64,000 bases of DNA from Labedella phragmitis (GCF_004078635.1 NZ_RZNB01000001.1:310001-374000); one strand, 5' to 3'. Positions 50,794 through 60,127 are shown, counted from the first letter of the stretch. Translations and numbers: made by a program. The notes: a model not told the origin generated them from the sequence alone.

Positions 50794-51773
50794 CCCTGCG
50801 GATCGGAACGCGCGGCAGCGCGCTCGCCCTCGCGCAGTGCGGTGACGTCGCGGAGCTCATCACCGAGCGAACGGGGATCGCGACGGAACTCGTGCCCGTG
50901 ACGACGCACGGCGACGTCTCCCAGGCGTCGCTCTCGAGCCTCGGCGGCACGGGGGTCTTCGCCTCCGCGCTCCGCGAGGCCCTGCTCGTCGGAACGTGCG
51001 ACATCGTCGTGCACTCCATGAAGGACCTCCCGACCGCTCCGTACCCGGGACTCGTCATCGCGGCCGTCCCGTTGCGTGCGGACGCGCGCGACGCCCTCTG
51101 CGCGCGCGACGGACTCACGCTCGAGGAGCTGCCGGCCGACGCGCGCGTCGGTACCGGGTCGCCACGGCGCGCGGCCCAGTTGCTCGCACGGCGCCCCGAT
51201 CTCACCGTCGTCGACATCCGCGGCAACGTCGACACGCGCCTCGGGTTCGTCACGTCGGGCGAGCTCGACGCGGTCGTCCTCGCCGTCGCCGGGCTGTCCC
51301 GACTCGACCGCACGGCCGCGATCACGCAGATCTTCGAGCTCGACGAGTGGCCGACCGCTCCGGCTCAGGGAGCGCTCGCCGTCGAGACCGTCGCATCGTT
51401 CGACCGCCACGGGGACAGCGAGACCGCGCGTGCGGTGCGCGCCATCAACGACGCCGACGCGTTCGTCGCGGCCGAGGCGGAGCGCGCCGTGCTCGCCGGA
51501 CTCGAGGCGGGTTGCTCCGCTCCCGTCGGTGCCTCCGCCCGCGTGGGGGAGCACGGTATCCGCCTCACAGCCAGCGTGTACGCTGGAGACGGATCGTCTT
51601 CCGTGGAGAATGATGCGCAGGCGGTCCTCCCGAACCTCATCGATCCGAGTGCTTCGAGCCACCCCGACGGAACCGGTCTCGACGCGCGGATCGCGACGGC
51701 GAGCCGGATCGGATTCGAGCTCGCCGCGTCCCTGATCAGCGCCGGCGCCCCCGGCCTCGCAGCACGACCCTAG
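50790..51773 (+). CDS. hemC: Hydroxymethylbilane synthase (porphobilinogen deaminase)
   Basis: A 327-residue enzyme polymerising four porphobilinogens to hydroxymethylbilane. It carries RIGTRGSALALAQ at the N-terminus, VHSMKDLPTAPYPGL, GTGSPRRAAQLLA, VVDIRGNVDTRL, APAQGALAVE, and the dipyrromethane-binding cysteine in LEAGCSAPVGASA. The start shares ATGA with the hemH stop. Part of the hemQHCD run. Confidence 0.97.
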   Translation: MTLRIGTRGSALALAQCGDVAELITERTGIATELVPVTTHGDVSQASLSSLGGTGVFASALREALLVGTCDIVVHSMKDLPTAPYPGLVIAAVPLRADARDALCARDGLTLEELPADARVGTGSPRRAAQLLARRPDLTVVDIRGNVDTRLGFVTSGELDAVVLAVAGLSRLDRTAAITQIFELDEWPTAPAQGALAVETVASFDRHGDSETARAVRAINDADAFVAAEAERAVLAGLEAGCSAPVGASARVGEHGIRLTASVYAGDGSSSVENDAQAVLPNLIDPSASSHPDGTGLDARIATASRIGFELAASLISAGAPGLAARP

Positions 51774-51786
51774 TGAGGACCACCGT

Positions 51787-52578
51787 ATGACGGCACACGC
51801 GCTCGTGGGCAAACCCCTCAAGGGGTGGCGAGTGCTCGTCCCGCGTGGCGGTCCCTGGGGAGACGGCGTCGCGGCGGACCTGCGGGCGCGCGGCGCGTCA
51901 CCCGTCGTCGCCCCCATGATCAACTTCGCGCCGACCGACGACCCGGCTGCGCTGCGAGCAGCGCTCGACGCGCTCACCGCCGGCGAGTTCGACTGGCTCA
52001 CCGTCACGAGTGCGACGACCGTCGACGTCCTGTACTCGGAGGGTGTGCGCATCCCGCCCACGACGAAGATCGCGGCCGTCGGAGAGACGACAGCCGCTGC
52101 GCTCCAGGCCGTCGGCTACGCCGTCGACCTCGTGCCGGAGCGGGACAACTCGGCGCGCGGCATGCTCGACGAGCTCAACGCCCTCGAGCCGAATCCCCGT
52201 CGATTCCTCACCCTCCGCTCGGAGATCGCGAAGCCGCTGCTGTCCCGCGGCCTCGTGGAAGCAGGCCACGACGTGCTCTCGGTCGTCGCCTACCGCACGA
52301 TCGGCGAGCCCGTCGACGACCGCGTCGTCGAGGACGTGCGCAGTGGCCGCATCAGCGTGATCCTCGTCACCTCGGGAAGCGTCGCCGAGCAGGTCGCGAC
52401 CCAGTTCGGTTCGCTGCCCGAGTCGACCGTCGTGGCGGCCATCGGCCCCCGCACAGCGAAAGACGCGCGCGCCGTCGGTCTCGACGTGGCCGTCGTCTCC
52501 CGTGAGCAGACGGTCGCGGGCCTCATCGACTCGATCGTCGAGGTGGTCGCCGACCGCGAGGTCCCGACCGTCTCCTGA
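51787..52578 (+). CDS. hemD: Uroporphyrinogen III synthase
   Basis: A 263-residue HemD protein that cyclises and inverts ring D of hydroxymethylbilane. Sequence conservation in this family is low, but the two-lobed layout, GWRVLVPRGGPWGDGVAADL at the N-terminus, FDWLTVTSATTVDVL, AVGETTAAAL and the C-terminal VTSGSVAEQVATQF with AIGPRTAKDARA are typical. Position directly after hemC (13 bases) supports the call. A Shine-Dalgarno-like GTGAGGACC precedes the ATG. Confidence 0.92.
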   Translation: MTAHALVGKPLKGWRVLVPRGGPWGDGVAADLRARGASPVVAPMINFAPTDDPAALRAALDALTAGEFDWLTVTSATTVDVLYSEGVRIPPTTKIAAVGETTAAALQAVGYAVDLVPERDNSARGMLDELNALEPNPRRFLTLRSEIAKPLLSRGLVEAGHDVLSVVAYRTIGEPVDDRVVEDVRSGRISVILVTSGSVAEQVATQFGSLPESTVVAAIGPRTAKDARAVGLDVAVVSREQTVAGLIDSIVEVVADREVPTVS

Positions 52579-52617
52579 TGAGCTCAGGTGTTCGTGATTC
52601 GCGTGCTCGTGCTCGTG

Positions 52618-53811
52618 CTAGTCGAGTTCGATACGCCGCTGAAGGTACTCCCGAAATTTCGGCGCTGTATAGAGGTACTGGCCCTTCCGCGGCCGGTAGA
52701 GAACGTTAGCCTTCACCAGCCGTCCTAACAGCACGTTTACGTTGTCGTTAGATTTGCTCGATGCTTCGTTGAGGTCAGCGACGGCAAGAGGAGGATACGG
52801 GCATTGTGCTGATGCCACGAGCAGGTCCTGCTCCGCAGGAGTGAGCGATTCAACGCGAGGTTCATAGAAGTCGAGATCGAGTCGTTCATGTATGCGCTCT
52901 TCAATAGCCTCGAGCACACCGATGCTCATGCGTGCCGATCCAGCGTCGTGAGTTGCGTCCCAGAGTTCCGCTCCCCATAGCTGGATGAAGTAGGGGTAAC
53001 CTTCGACGTCCTTCACGACCCGCTCGACAAGGTCGTCGTCAGCCTTAATAGCAGCAGCTGCTGACAGGGGCTCAGTGAAAGCCTTTGCCGCATCTTCGAA
53101 GCCGAGCGAGTCGACCTTGAAGCCCCGAAACATTCGTTCGCTGTACGTCCGCGCCGTCAACAAGTTCACCGTCAGCGTGGGCAGACCGCACAGCACGAGA
53201 CTGATGGGCACGTTCTGCTTCTGAAGAGTTGACACCGCTGCAATCAGTGAGGAGAGAGCGTGTGATCCGGAAGCTGCCTTGTCGTCGACCAGCACTTGGG
53301 CTTCATCGAAGAAGAGGACGAGTCCAGCCTTATCCGCAGCGAGTGCCGACTCGACCGCAGCTAGGAGAGTCGAAGCTACGTCATGCGTGGTTGGATCTAA
53401 GTCTCCCGCGAGACTCCATTCAAAACCCTCGAAGGTCACAGTGGCTATCCGCCGCAGGGCTTGCGCCGCGTCCGCGGCAACACGCTTCACACGCTCTATC
53501 GTCGAAAGGCGTTTAGCAAGTTCGGCTTGCTGACGGGCCAGGAGTGTCTCGAAGGCCGAGTCGTTGCAATGACGCGGTTCCAGCTCAGTGGCTATCGTTG
53601 CGAATCCCACTTCTTCGGCGACTTCTTGAAGTCGTTTCAGAAGCACCGTCTTGCCGACACCGCGAAGTCCGGTTATTCGAGCGTTTCCCGGTATCTCTGG
53701 AGCTCCCGCAAGAACACGACGGAACTGCGCGATGGCCGCATCGCGGCCGGCCAGGTATTCGGGTTGAAGACCGACGCCCGGACGGAACGGATTTCGCGCA
53801 GTTGCTGCCAT
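52618..53811 (-). CDS. AAA ATPase (AAA_16/archaeal-type ATPase) with C-terminal winged helix
   Basis: A 397-residue single-protein NTPase. GRDAAIAQFRRVL, Walker A GLRGVGKT at 48-55, Walker B LVLFFDE at 164-170, then SLVLCGLPTLTVNLL as a sensor region; from about residue 318 a winged-helix-like domain (LTPAEQDLLVASAQ, VNVLLGRLVKANVLYRPRKGQYLY). The layout resembles ATPases of the archaeal-type and STAND-like families, members of which occur in defence and regulation; no specific function can be named. It is antisense within the hem operon, between hemD and hemB, and its codon use and flanks are clearly more A/T-rich than its neighbours, which points to recent acquisition. Confidence 0.78.
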   Translation of the reverse strand: MAATARNPFRPGVGLQPEYLAGRDAAIAQFRRVLAGAPEIPGNARITGLRGVGKTVLLKRLQEVAEEVGFATIATELEPRHCNDSAFETLLARQQAELAKRLSTIERVKRVAADAAQALRRIATVTFEGFEWSLAGDLDPTTHDVASTLLAAVESALAADKAGLVLFFDEAQVLVDDKAASGSHALSSLIAAVSTLQKQNVPISLVLCGLPTLTVNLLTARTYSERMFRGFKVDSLGFEDAAKAFTEPLSAAAAIKADDDLVERVVKDVEGYPYFIQLWGAELWDATHDAGSARMSIGVLEAIEERIHERLDLDFYEPRVESLTPAEQDLLVASAQCPYPPLAVADLNEASSKSNDNVNVLLGRLVKANVLYRPRKGQYLYTAPKFREYLQRRIELD

Positions 53812-53827
53812 ACACGAATACTAAACA

Positions 53828-53913
53828 CCTAAAGGACTCTCTTTTAGGTTCTTTGTGCCGCGGTGTGGACGGAACCGTAGGACAAAGGCAAACCGAAGGA
53901 CCTAAAAGAGTGT
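53828..53913. repeat. A/T-rich inverted repeats upstream of the AAA ATPase
   Basis: CCTAAA-N9-TTTAGG forms a palindrome at 53828-53848, and an inverted copy of its right part, ACCTAAAAGAGTGT, is at 53900-53913 (pairing with 53836-53849 at all but one or two positions). The segment 53812-53930 is much less G/C-rich than its surroundings. It is probably the ATPase promoter/operator or the edge of an inserted element. Confidence 0.5.
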
Positions 53914-53977
53914 TTGTTAGTTGCTTCAGGTCGCTGCCAGCCCCAAGCGCACTGACCTCGTGCCCAGCCTGCCGCCG

Positions 53978-53989
53978 TAGGCTTGAGGG
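53978..53989 (+). promoter_or_regulatory. Leaderless-type -10 element before hemB
   Basis: TAGGCT at 53978-53983 is followed by six bases and GTG at 53990. It gives hemB-hemL their own transcription start, needed because the antisense ATPase separates them from hemD. Confidence 0.6.
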
Positions 53990-54964
53990 GTGACTTTTCC
54001 CGAGACTCGTCTGCGCCGACTGCGCACGACTCCTGCGCTCCGTCGCCTCGTCGCGGAGACCCGCTTGCACCCCGCAGAGCTCGTCCTGCCCCTCTTCGTC
54101 CGCGAGGGCGTCTCCGAGCCGCTCCCGCTCGGATCGATGCCCGGGATCCTCCAGCACTCGATCGACTCCCTGCGTCGGACGGCCGCCGAAGCGGCCGAGG
54201 CCGGTGTCGGCGGCGTCATGCTCTTCGGCGTCCCCGAGGTCCGGGACGCGACCGGATCGGCGTCGTGCCGTACGGACGGCATCCTCAACGTCGCGACGGA
54301 GGCCGTCGCCGCCGAGGTCGGCGACGCGATCGTCGTCCAGACGGACCTCTGCCTCGACGAGTTCACCGATCATGGGCACTGCGGTGTCCTCGACGCCAGC
54401 GGTGCCGTCGACAACGACGCGACCCTCGTGATCTACCGGGAGATGGCGCTCGCCCAGGCGCGCGCCGGCTCCCAGGTCCTCGGGCTGAGCGGCATGATGG
54501 ACGGCCAGGTCGCCGCCGTTCGCGACGCGCTCGACGGTGAGGGCTTCCACGACACCGTCATCATGGCGTACTCGGCGAAGTACGCGTCCGCCTTCTACGG
54601 CCCCTTCCGCGAGGCCGTCGACTCGCAGCTCACCGGGGACCGCCGCAGCTACCAGCTCGACCCCGGCAACCGTCGGGAGGGCCTGCGCGAGGCGATCACC
54701 GACATCGAGGAGGGCGCCGACATCGTCATGGTGAAGCCCGCGATGAGTTACCTCGACGTGCTCGCCGACGTCGCCGCCGCGAGCGACGTCCCCGTCTGGG
54801 CGTACCAGGTGTCGGGGGAGTACTCGATGATCGAGGCCGCCGCCGCGCACGGCTGGATCGACCGCAACCGCGCGATCGAGGAGTCGCTCGTCGGCATCAA
54901 GCGCGCCGGTGCCGACGCGATCCTCACCTACTGGGCGACGGAGGTCGCGGGATGGCTCAAGTGA
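53990..54964 (+). CDS. hemB: Delta-aminolevulinic acid dehydratase (porphobilinogen synthase)
   Basis: A 324-residue enzyme condensing two 5-aminolevulinates into porphobilinogen. The metal region reads [14 protein letters not shown], where the three-cysteine zinc site of animal and E. coli enzymes is replaced by an aspartate-containing form, suggesting Mg2+ or K+ dependence. Active-site lysines are in [15 protein letters not shown] and [11 protein letters not shown]. The GTG start at 53990 has a leaderless-type promoter. Its end overlaps hemL by 13 bp. Confidence 0.97.
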   Translation: MTFPETRLRRLRTTPALRRLVAETRLHPAELVLPLFVREGVSEPLPLGSMPGILQHSIDSLRRTAAEAAEAGVGGVMLFGVPEVRDATGSASCRTDGILNVATEAVAAEVGDAIVVQTDLCLDEFTDHGHCGVLDASGAVDNDATLVIYREMALAQARAGSQVLGLSGMMDGQVAAVRDALDGEGFHDTVIMAYSAKYASAFYGPFREAVDSQLTGDRRSYQLDPGNRREGLREAITDIEEGADIVMVKPAMSYLDVLADVAAASDVPVWAYQVSGEYSMIEAAAAHGWIDRNRAIEESLVGIKRAGADAILTYWATEVAGWLK

Positions 54965-56289
54965 ACGACATCAACCAGGGTCTCTTCGACCGGGCTCGCA
55001 CGGTCATCCCCGGCGGCGTGAACTCGCCCGTCCGCGCATTCGGCTCGGTCGGCGGCACTCCCCGCTTCCTCGTCGAGGCCCGCGGCGCGACGGTCGTCGA
55101 CGCCGAGGGTCGCGAGTATGTCGACCTCGTCGCGTCGTGGGGGCCGGCGATCCTCGGCCACGCCCACCCGCAGGTCGTCGCTGCGGTGCAGGAGGCCGCA
55201 GCTCGCGGCCTGTCCTTCGGCGCGTCGACGCCGACGGAGACGGAACTCGTCGAGGAGATCGTCGGCCGCCTCCGGAACGCGGGCCCGTCGCCGCTCGAGA
55301 AAGTACGGCTCGTCTCGACCGGCACGGAAGCGACCATGACGGCCATCCGCCTCGCGCGCGGCGCCACCGGCCGCGACCTGCTCGTGAAGTTCGCCGGCCA
55401 CTACCACGGGCACTCGGACTCGCTCCTCGCCGCCGCGGGCTCCGGTCTCGCGACGCTCGCGCTCCCCGGATCCGCCGGCGTCCCCGAGGCGGTCGCCCGA
55501 CAGACCCTCGTCGTGCCCTACAACGACGAGGCGGCGCTCGAAGCGGTCTTCGCCGAGCACGGGGATCGCATCGCGGCGGTCATCACCGAGGCCGCACCGG
55601 CGAACATGGGCGTCGTGCAGCCGAAGCCGGGGTTCAACGCCTTCATCGTCGACGTCGCCCATCGTCACGGGGCGCTCGTGATCATCGACGAGGTGCTCAC
55701 GGGATTCCGCGTCGGTCCGGCCGGCTACTGGGGTATTTCCCGCGTGGATGCCGTCGACTACCAGCCCGACATCTTCACGTTCGGCAAGGTCGTCGGCGGA
55801 GGCATGCCGCTCGCGGCATTGGGTGGGCGCGCGGACATCATGGACCTGCTGGCGCCGCTCGGTCCGGTCTACCAGGCGGGCACCCTCTCCGGGAATCCGG
55901 TGGCCGTCGCGGCAGGTCTCGCGACCCTCCGGCTTGCAACCGCCGATGTCTACTCCCGGCTCGACGCGGTCGCCGCGACCGTCTCGACTGCGGCGTCACA
56001 AGCCCTCACGGACGCCGGAGTCGCGCACGTCGTGCAGCGCGCCGGCAACCTGTTCAGCTTCGTCTTCTCCGCCGAGCCCGCGCGCGATTACGCCGCGGTC
56101 CAGGCGCAGGAGGCGTGGCGCTACCCCGCCTTCTTCCACAGCATGCTCGACCATGGCGTCTCGCTCCCCCCGAGCGTGTTCGAGGCGTGGTTCGTGACCG
56201 CGGCTCACGATGACGCGGCGGTCGAACGCATCCTCGAGGCTCTTCCCCACGCGGCTCGTGCCGCTGCGGGAGCGCGTCCTCTCCGCTGA
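54952..56289 (+). CDS. hemL: Glutamate-1-semialdehyde 2,1-aminomutase
   Basis: A 445-residue PLP enzyme converting glutamate-1-semialdehyde to 5-aminolevulinate, the step after Hem[17 protein letters not shown] at the N-terminus, [42 protein letters not shown], and the PLP lysine in [17 protein letters not shown] are all present. The ATG at 54952 lies within the end of hemB, so the two are translationally coupled. Confidence 0.97.
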   Translation: MAQVNDINQGLFDRARTVIPGGVNSPVRAFGSVGGTPRFLVEARGATVVDAEGREYVDLVASWGPAILGHAHPQVVAAVQEAAARGLSFGASTPTETELVEEIVGRLRNAGPSPLEKVRLVSTGTEATMTAIRLARGATGRDLLVKFAGHYHGHSDSLLAAAGSGLATLALPGSAGVPEAVARQTLVVPYNDEAALEAVFAEHGDRIAAVITEAAPANMGVVQPKPGFNAFIVDVAHRHGALVIIDEVLTGFRVGPAGYWGISRVDAVDYQPDIFTFGKVVGGGMPLAALGGRADIMDLLAPLGPVYQAGTLSGNPVAVAAGLATLRLATADVYSRLDAVAATVSTAASQALTDAGVAHVVQRAGNLFSFVFSAEPARDYAAVQAQEAWRYPAFFHSMLDHGVSLPPSVFEAWFVTAAHDDAAVERILEALPHAARAAAGARPLR

Positions 56290-56397
56290 GAAGAGCAGGG
56301 TTGGACACGCATTCCGACGGCCGCATACAGCGGCGTCGTTATGGGTTTGTGAGCTTTCACAGCGGCGCCCCGAACACAGCCACGGCAGACTAGGAAC

Positions 56398-57318
56398 ATG
56401 GCCAGCATCCACCTCCACTCCGATCGACTCGAGATCCGATTGACGGCGGCGGAGAAGGCTCTCTCGCTCCGGCGGGACAACGTGGAGATCCCCCGCTCGA
56501 GCATCCGCTCGGCGACGCTCACGGACGACCCGTGGATCTGGGTCCGTGGCGTCCGCGGTAAGGGAGCCGCGATTCCCCTCACCCTCGCCGTCGGCCAGTG
56601 GAAGTCGCACGGCGGCACGGACTTCCTCGTCATCAAGAAGGGGTCCCGACCGGCGGTCGTCCTCGACGTCGTCGACGCCGAGTACTCGCGCGTCATCGTC
56701 TCCACCAATCACGGTGCCGAACTCGTCGCCGCGCTGCGCCTCGCCGAGGACGAGGTCCGGGCCAAGAAGGTCCGGGCGACGCGCGTCCGCACCGTGAGCC
56801 CGCGACCGATCGCCGTGCGGGCCAAGGCCGAGGCCGCCAAGGTCGAGGCCGCGAAGGCGAAGGCCGATGCCAACGCCGCGAAGTCGAGCGGTCGCTCCTC
56901 CGTCGCGAAGAAGGCGGCGAGCAAGGGCGCGGACGAGTCGGTTGCGGTCACGCCCGCCAAGGCCGCGAAACGATCGAGGGCGACGAGCGCGGAGAACACC
57001 CCCGGCTCCGGTTCCGCCACGCCGCCTCCGGACGGGGCGACGGTCACGAAGAAGACCGCGGCGCGCGGCGCTGCGACGAAGGCGACGACGTCGGCGTCCG
57101 CTTCGACGGGTGGCGAGAAGAAGCCCGCGCGCGGCAGCACGGCGAAGAAGACGGCGGCAGAGTCTCCCGAGGTCACGACCCCGGCGAAGGCGCGCACGCG
57201 CAAGGCCACGTCCGCGCCCTCGACGGAGCCGGTCGCGCCCACGGCGACAGACGCGAAGACGGCGGACGAGCAGACCGCCGTGGAGGCGACCGGCGAGGAC
57301 GCCACCGCGAAGGACTGA
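56398..57318 (+). CDS. Hypothetical protein with structured N-terminus and long basic Ala/Lys/Thr-rich tail
   Basis: A 306-residue protein in two parts. Residues 1-110 look like a compact beta-rich PH-like domain (LEIRLTAAEKALSLRR, WIWVRGVRGKGAAIPLTL, DYxRVIVS-type strands); residues about 125-306 are low-complexity, dominated by Ala, Lys, Thr and Ser with AKK/AAKAKA motifs reminiscent of bacterial histone H1-like tails. The tail could bind DNA or another polyanion, or be a disordered linker; both are inference. The start ATG is 109 bases after hemL. Confidence 0.65.
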   Translation: MASIHLHSDRLEIRLTAAEKALSLRRDNVEIPRSSIRSATLTDDPWIWVRGVRGKGAAIPLTLAVGQWKSHGGTDFLVIKKGSRPAVVLDVVDAEYSRVIVSTNHGAELVAALRLAEDEVRAKKVRATRVRTVSPRPIAVRAKAEAAKVEAAKAKADANAAKSSGRSSVAKKAASKGADESVAVTPAKAAKRSRATSAENTPGSGSATPPPDGATVTKKTAARGAATKATTSASASTGGEKKPARGSTAKKTAAESPEVTTPAKARTRKATSAPSTEPVAPTATDAKTADEQTAVEATGEDATAKD

Positions 57319-57345
57319 CGTCCGCGCTCGACCTGCTGGGTTCGT

Positions 57346-58371
57346 TCAGCCGCCCGTCTCGATGACGGTCCGGCCGCGCACGCCGCCAGAGAGCACACGC
57401 TCCGCGACCTCGCGCGCGGCGGAGATCGGGACGACGGACGTCATCCCGTCGAGCGCCGCGACATCGACGTCGCGTTCGAGTCGCGCCCACGCGGCCAGCC
57501 GTTCCTCGCGCGATGCCTGCACGGAGTCGATCCCGGCCAGGGTGGCACCGCGCAGGATGAAGGGGAAGACGGACCCGGCGTAGTCGGCGCTCTGAGCGTT
57601 CCCGCACGCGGCGGCGATGCCGCCGTGCCGCAACTGGGCGACGGCGTTGACGAGGGTCGGTCCGCCGACGGCGTCGATCACAGCGGCCCAGCGCTGCCTC
57701 TGGAGCGGTCTGCCCGGCTCGCCGAGCTCCCCTCGATCGATGACCGTCGTGGCGCCGAGGTCGCGCAGGAAGCCCGATTGCGTCTCGGTGCGACCGGTCG
57801 AGGCGGTGACCTCGAAACCCGCTCGAGCGAGCAGGGCGACGGCGAGCGAGCCGAGGCCCCCGGACGCGCCGGTCACGAGCACGGGACCGTCCGCCGGACT
57901 CACTCCGTGCCGCTCGATGCGGAGCACCGCGAGCATCGCGGTGAAGCCTGCAGTGCCGAGCGCCGCGGCGTGGCGGGGCGTCATGGTCGCGGGAACCCGC
58001 ACGAGCCGGTTCCCGTCCACATGGGCGCGGCCCGCGAGGCCGCCGTGGAGCGTCTCACCGAGCCCGGCGCCGTTGAGCGTCACGAGGTCGCCGCGACACC
58101 AGTCGGGGTGGGTCGTGGAAAGGACCGTGCCGGTCAGATCGATGCCCGCGACGAGGGGCGAGCGCCGGACGACACCGGGCTTCCCCGTCAGCGCGAGGGC
58201 ATCCTTGAAGTTGACGCTCGAATACTCCACCCGCACGACGGTGTCGAGCGCCGGTCCGTCCTCGCGTGCGCCGAGCGCGTCGAGGAACTCCGCGTCGAGG
58301 GTCTCGAGCGCGGCCGTGGACGCGGCTCCATCGTCGGAACGGCGGACGACCCACGCGGGAAACCTCTGCAT
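57346..58371 (-). CDS. YhdH/AcuI-family oxidoreductase (acrylyl-CoA reductase-like)
   Basis: A 341-residue zinc-less medium-chain reductase. The YhdH/AcuI fingerprint is YSSVNFKDALALTGKPGVVR and SPLVAGIDLTGTVL, then TAGFTAMLAVLRIE, and the Rossmann motif VTGASGGLGSLAVALLA with STGRTE (NADPH-type). Characterised members reduce acrylyl-CoA or quinones. The ATG at 58371 is six bases after a TAGGCT element. It stands alone; no CoA-pathway genes are near. Confidence 0.88.
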   Translation of the reverse strand: MQRFPAWVVRRSDDGAASTAALETLDAEFLDALGAREDGPALDTVVRVEYSSVNFKDALALTGKPGVVRRSPLVAGIDLTGTVLSTTHPDWCRGDLVTLNGAGLGETLHGGLAGRAHVDGNRLVRVPATMTPRHAAALGTAGFTAMLAVLRIERHGVSPADGPVLVTGASGGLGSLAVALLARAGFEVTASTGRTETQSGFLRDLGATTVIDRGELGEPGRPLQRQRWAAVIDAVGGPTLVNAVAQLRHGGIAAACGNAQSADYAGSVFPFILRGATLAGIDSVQASREERLAAWARLERDVDVAALDGMTSVVPISAAREVAERVLSGGVRGRTVIETGG

Positions 58372-58383
58372 GGCTTCAGCCTA
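58372..58383 (-). promoter_or_regulatory. Leaderless-type -10 element before YhdH-like gene
   Basis: On the minus strand TAGGCT (58383-58378) is followed by six bases and ATG at 58371, with no ribosome-binding site. Confidence 0.55.
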
Positions 58384-58415
58384 CGCAGGCGCGCTCCCGG
58401 CGGCGGGCCTGAAAA

Positions 58416-59234
58416 TCACGTCACGTCGCGGCGCCAGGTCGTCAACGCACCGATGATCGTGAGGGCGGCGGCGATAGCCGTGAGCACGAGCGCTCCGACC
58501 CACCAGTCGAGCGACTCCTGGCCAGGAGCCATCATGCCGAAGACGCTCGTCCCGACGAGGGCGTCGCTCGCGGCTCCGGGGAGGAACCGCACGATGTCGG
58601 CGATCCACTCGGCGAGGGCGCCGACGGAGCGGAGCACGGGCTCGACGAACTGGGTGAACGCGATCACGATCACGATGACGGCCACCTGATTCGTCACGAC
58701 CGAACCGAGCCCGATGCCGACCGCCGCCCACAACGCCATCGCGAGCACGACGCGTGCGAACATCGCCCACGTGTCGGTCGAACCGAGCTCCGTGTCGATG
58801 TCGAAGAGCGCGAGGGCTCCGGCGCCACCGCCCACGGAGGCGACGAGCCCGATGATGCCGAAGAGCGCTCCGAAGCCCAGCAGGACGACGAGCTTCGCCG
58901 CGAGCACCAGCCCGCGGCGGGGCGTGGCGAGGAACGTGGGCGTGAGCGTCTGATGGCGCACCTCACCCGTCACGGCGAGGGCGCCGAGGAGGACGGGGAA
59001 GACGTAGCCGACGGAGCTCGCGAACGAGTACAGGAGCGGGGGGAGACCCGTGGTCGGGATCTCGCCGGTCGTCCCGCCCGGGAGGGACCCCGTGGAGCCG
59101 GCGCCGAAGAGGGCGCCGAGCCCACCGGACAGGGACAGGACGTAGACGAACAGGACGAGCGCGAGCACCCACCACATCCGCGTCGTCGTGATCTTCGCCG
59201 TCTCGGCGCGGATGGTGCGCATGAACGTGCTCAT
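58416..59234 (-). CDS. ABC-2 type transporter permease
   Basis: A 272-residue membrane protein with six predicted helices and the ABC-2/NatB-type layout: cytoplasmic MSTFMRTIRAETAKITTTR at the N-terminus, LLGALAVTGEVRHQTL in a cytoplasmic loop (the EXR-type coupling element), and later helices rich in Val/Ala. It overlaps the ATPase gene by 4 bp and is the channel half of that exporter. The family exports drugs, lantibiotics or lipids; the cargo is unknown. It is often encoded with a two-component system, not seen here. Confidence 0.88.
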   Translation of the reverse strand: MSTFMRTIRAETAKITTTRMWWVLALVLFVYVLSLSGGLGALFGAGSTGSLPGGTTGEIPTTGLPPLLYSFASSVGYVFPVLLGALAVTGEVRHQTLTPTFLATPRRGLVLAAKLVVLLGFGALFGIIGLVASVGGGAGALALFDIDTELGSTDTWAMFARVVLAMALWAAVGIGLGSVVTNQVAVIVIVIAFTQFVEPVLRSVGALAEWIADIVRFLPGAASDALVGTSVFGMMAPGQESLDWWVGALVLTAIAAALTIIGALTTWRRDVT

Positions 59235-60127
59235 CGGTTCCCCTCCACGAGATGCAGGAACGTGTCCTCGAGCCCCGACGACTGGCGTTGCAGGGCGCTC
59301 AGCGGGATGCCGGCGTCGAATGCCGTCCTGCCGACGGCGTCGGCCTCGACTCCCGCGACGATGAGGCCCGAGCGGGCGGGGGTCACGGCGTATCCCGCGG
59401 CGGTGAGGGCGTCCGCGAGCGCGCCGCGGTCGGGGGCGTCGACGAGGACGCTCACGCTGTCACCGGCGGACAGGCTCGCGAGGGTGCCGGAGTGCACGAG
59501 CACCCCGCGCGCGATGATGACGACGTCGTCGACGCTCTGCTGCACCTCGCTCAAGAGGTGCGAGGACACGAGCACGGTCCGTCCCTCGGCCGCGAGGGCC
59601 CGTAGGAGCGACCGGATCCACTTGATGCCCTCGGGGTCGAGCCCGTTGATGGGTTCGTCGAGCACGAGGACGCCCGGGTCTCCGAGCAGGGCGAACGCGA
59701 GCCCCAGCCGTTGCCGCATGCCGAGCGAGTAGCCCCCGACGCGACGGTCGGCGAACTCGGCGAGGCCCACGAGAGCGAGCACCTCGTCGACGCGCGAGCG
59801 GGCGATATCCGAGGCCGTCGCGGCGATGCGGAGGTGGCTGCGGGCGGAGCGCCCGGGGTGAAAGCTTGCGGCCTCGAGGGCGGCGCCGACGGTGCGCAAG
59901 GGGGACTCGAGGTCCGTGTAGGAGACACCGCCGAACGTCGCACGTCCCGCGGTCGGGCGCACGAGACCGAGCAGCATCCGCAGGGTCGTGGTCTTGCCGG
60001 CGCCGTTCGGGCCGAGGAAGCCCGTGACGCGGCCCGGCTGCACCTGGAAGCTCAGCGCGTCGACCGCCGAGACGGCTCCGAATCGCTTCGTCACCGCCTC
60101 CACGTCGATCGTCCGCACGTCCGTCAT
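59231..60127 (-). CDS. ABC transporter ATP-binding protein
   Basis: A 298-residue ATPase for the adjacent ABC-2 permease. Walker A GPNGAGKTTTLRML near residue 39, signature YSLGMRQRLGLA, Walker B LVLDEPINGLDPEG, and the H-loop VSSHLLSEV. A C-terminal extension of about 70 residues, with SSGLEDTFLHLVEG, is typical of BcrA/NatA-type subunits. The start at 60127 follows AGGAGG; the longer ORF to 60286 is not used. Confidence 0.92.
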   Translation of the reverse strand: MTDVRTIDVEAVTKRFGAVSAVDALSFQVQPGRVTGFLGPNGAGKTTTLRMLLGLVRPTAGRATFGGVSYTDLESPLRTVGAALEAASFHPGRSARSHLRIAATASDIARSRVDEVLALVGLAEFADRRVGGYSLGMRQRLGLAFALLGDPGVLVLDEPINGLDPEGIKWIRSLLRALAAEGRTVLVSSHLLSEVQQSVDDVVIIARGVLVHSGTLASLSAGDSVSVLVDAPDRGALADALTAAGYAVTPARSGLIVAGVEADAVGRTAFDAGIPLSALQRQSSGLEDTFLHLVEGNR

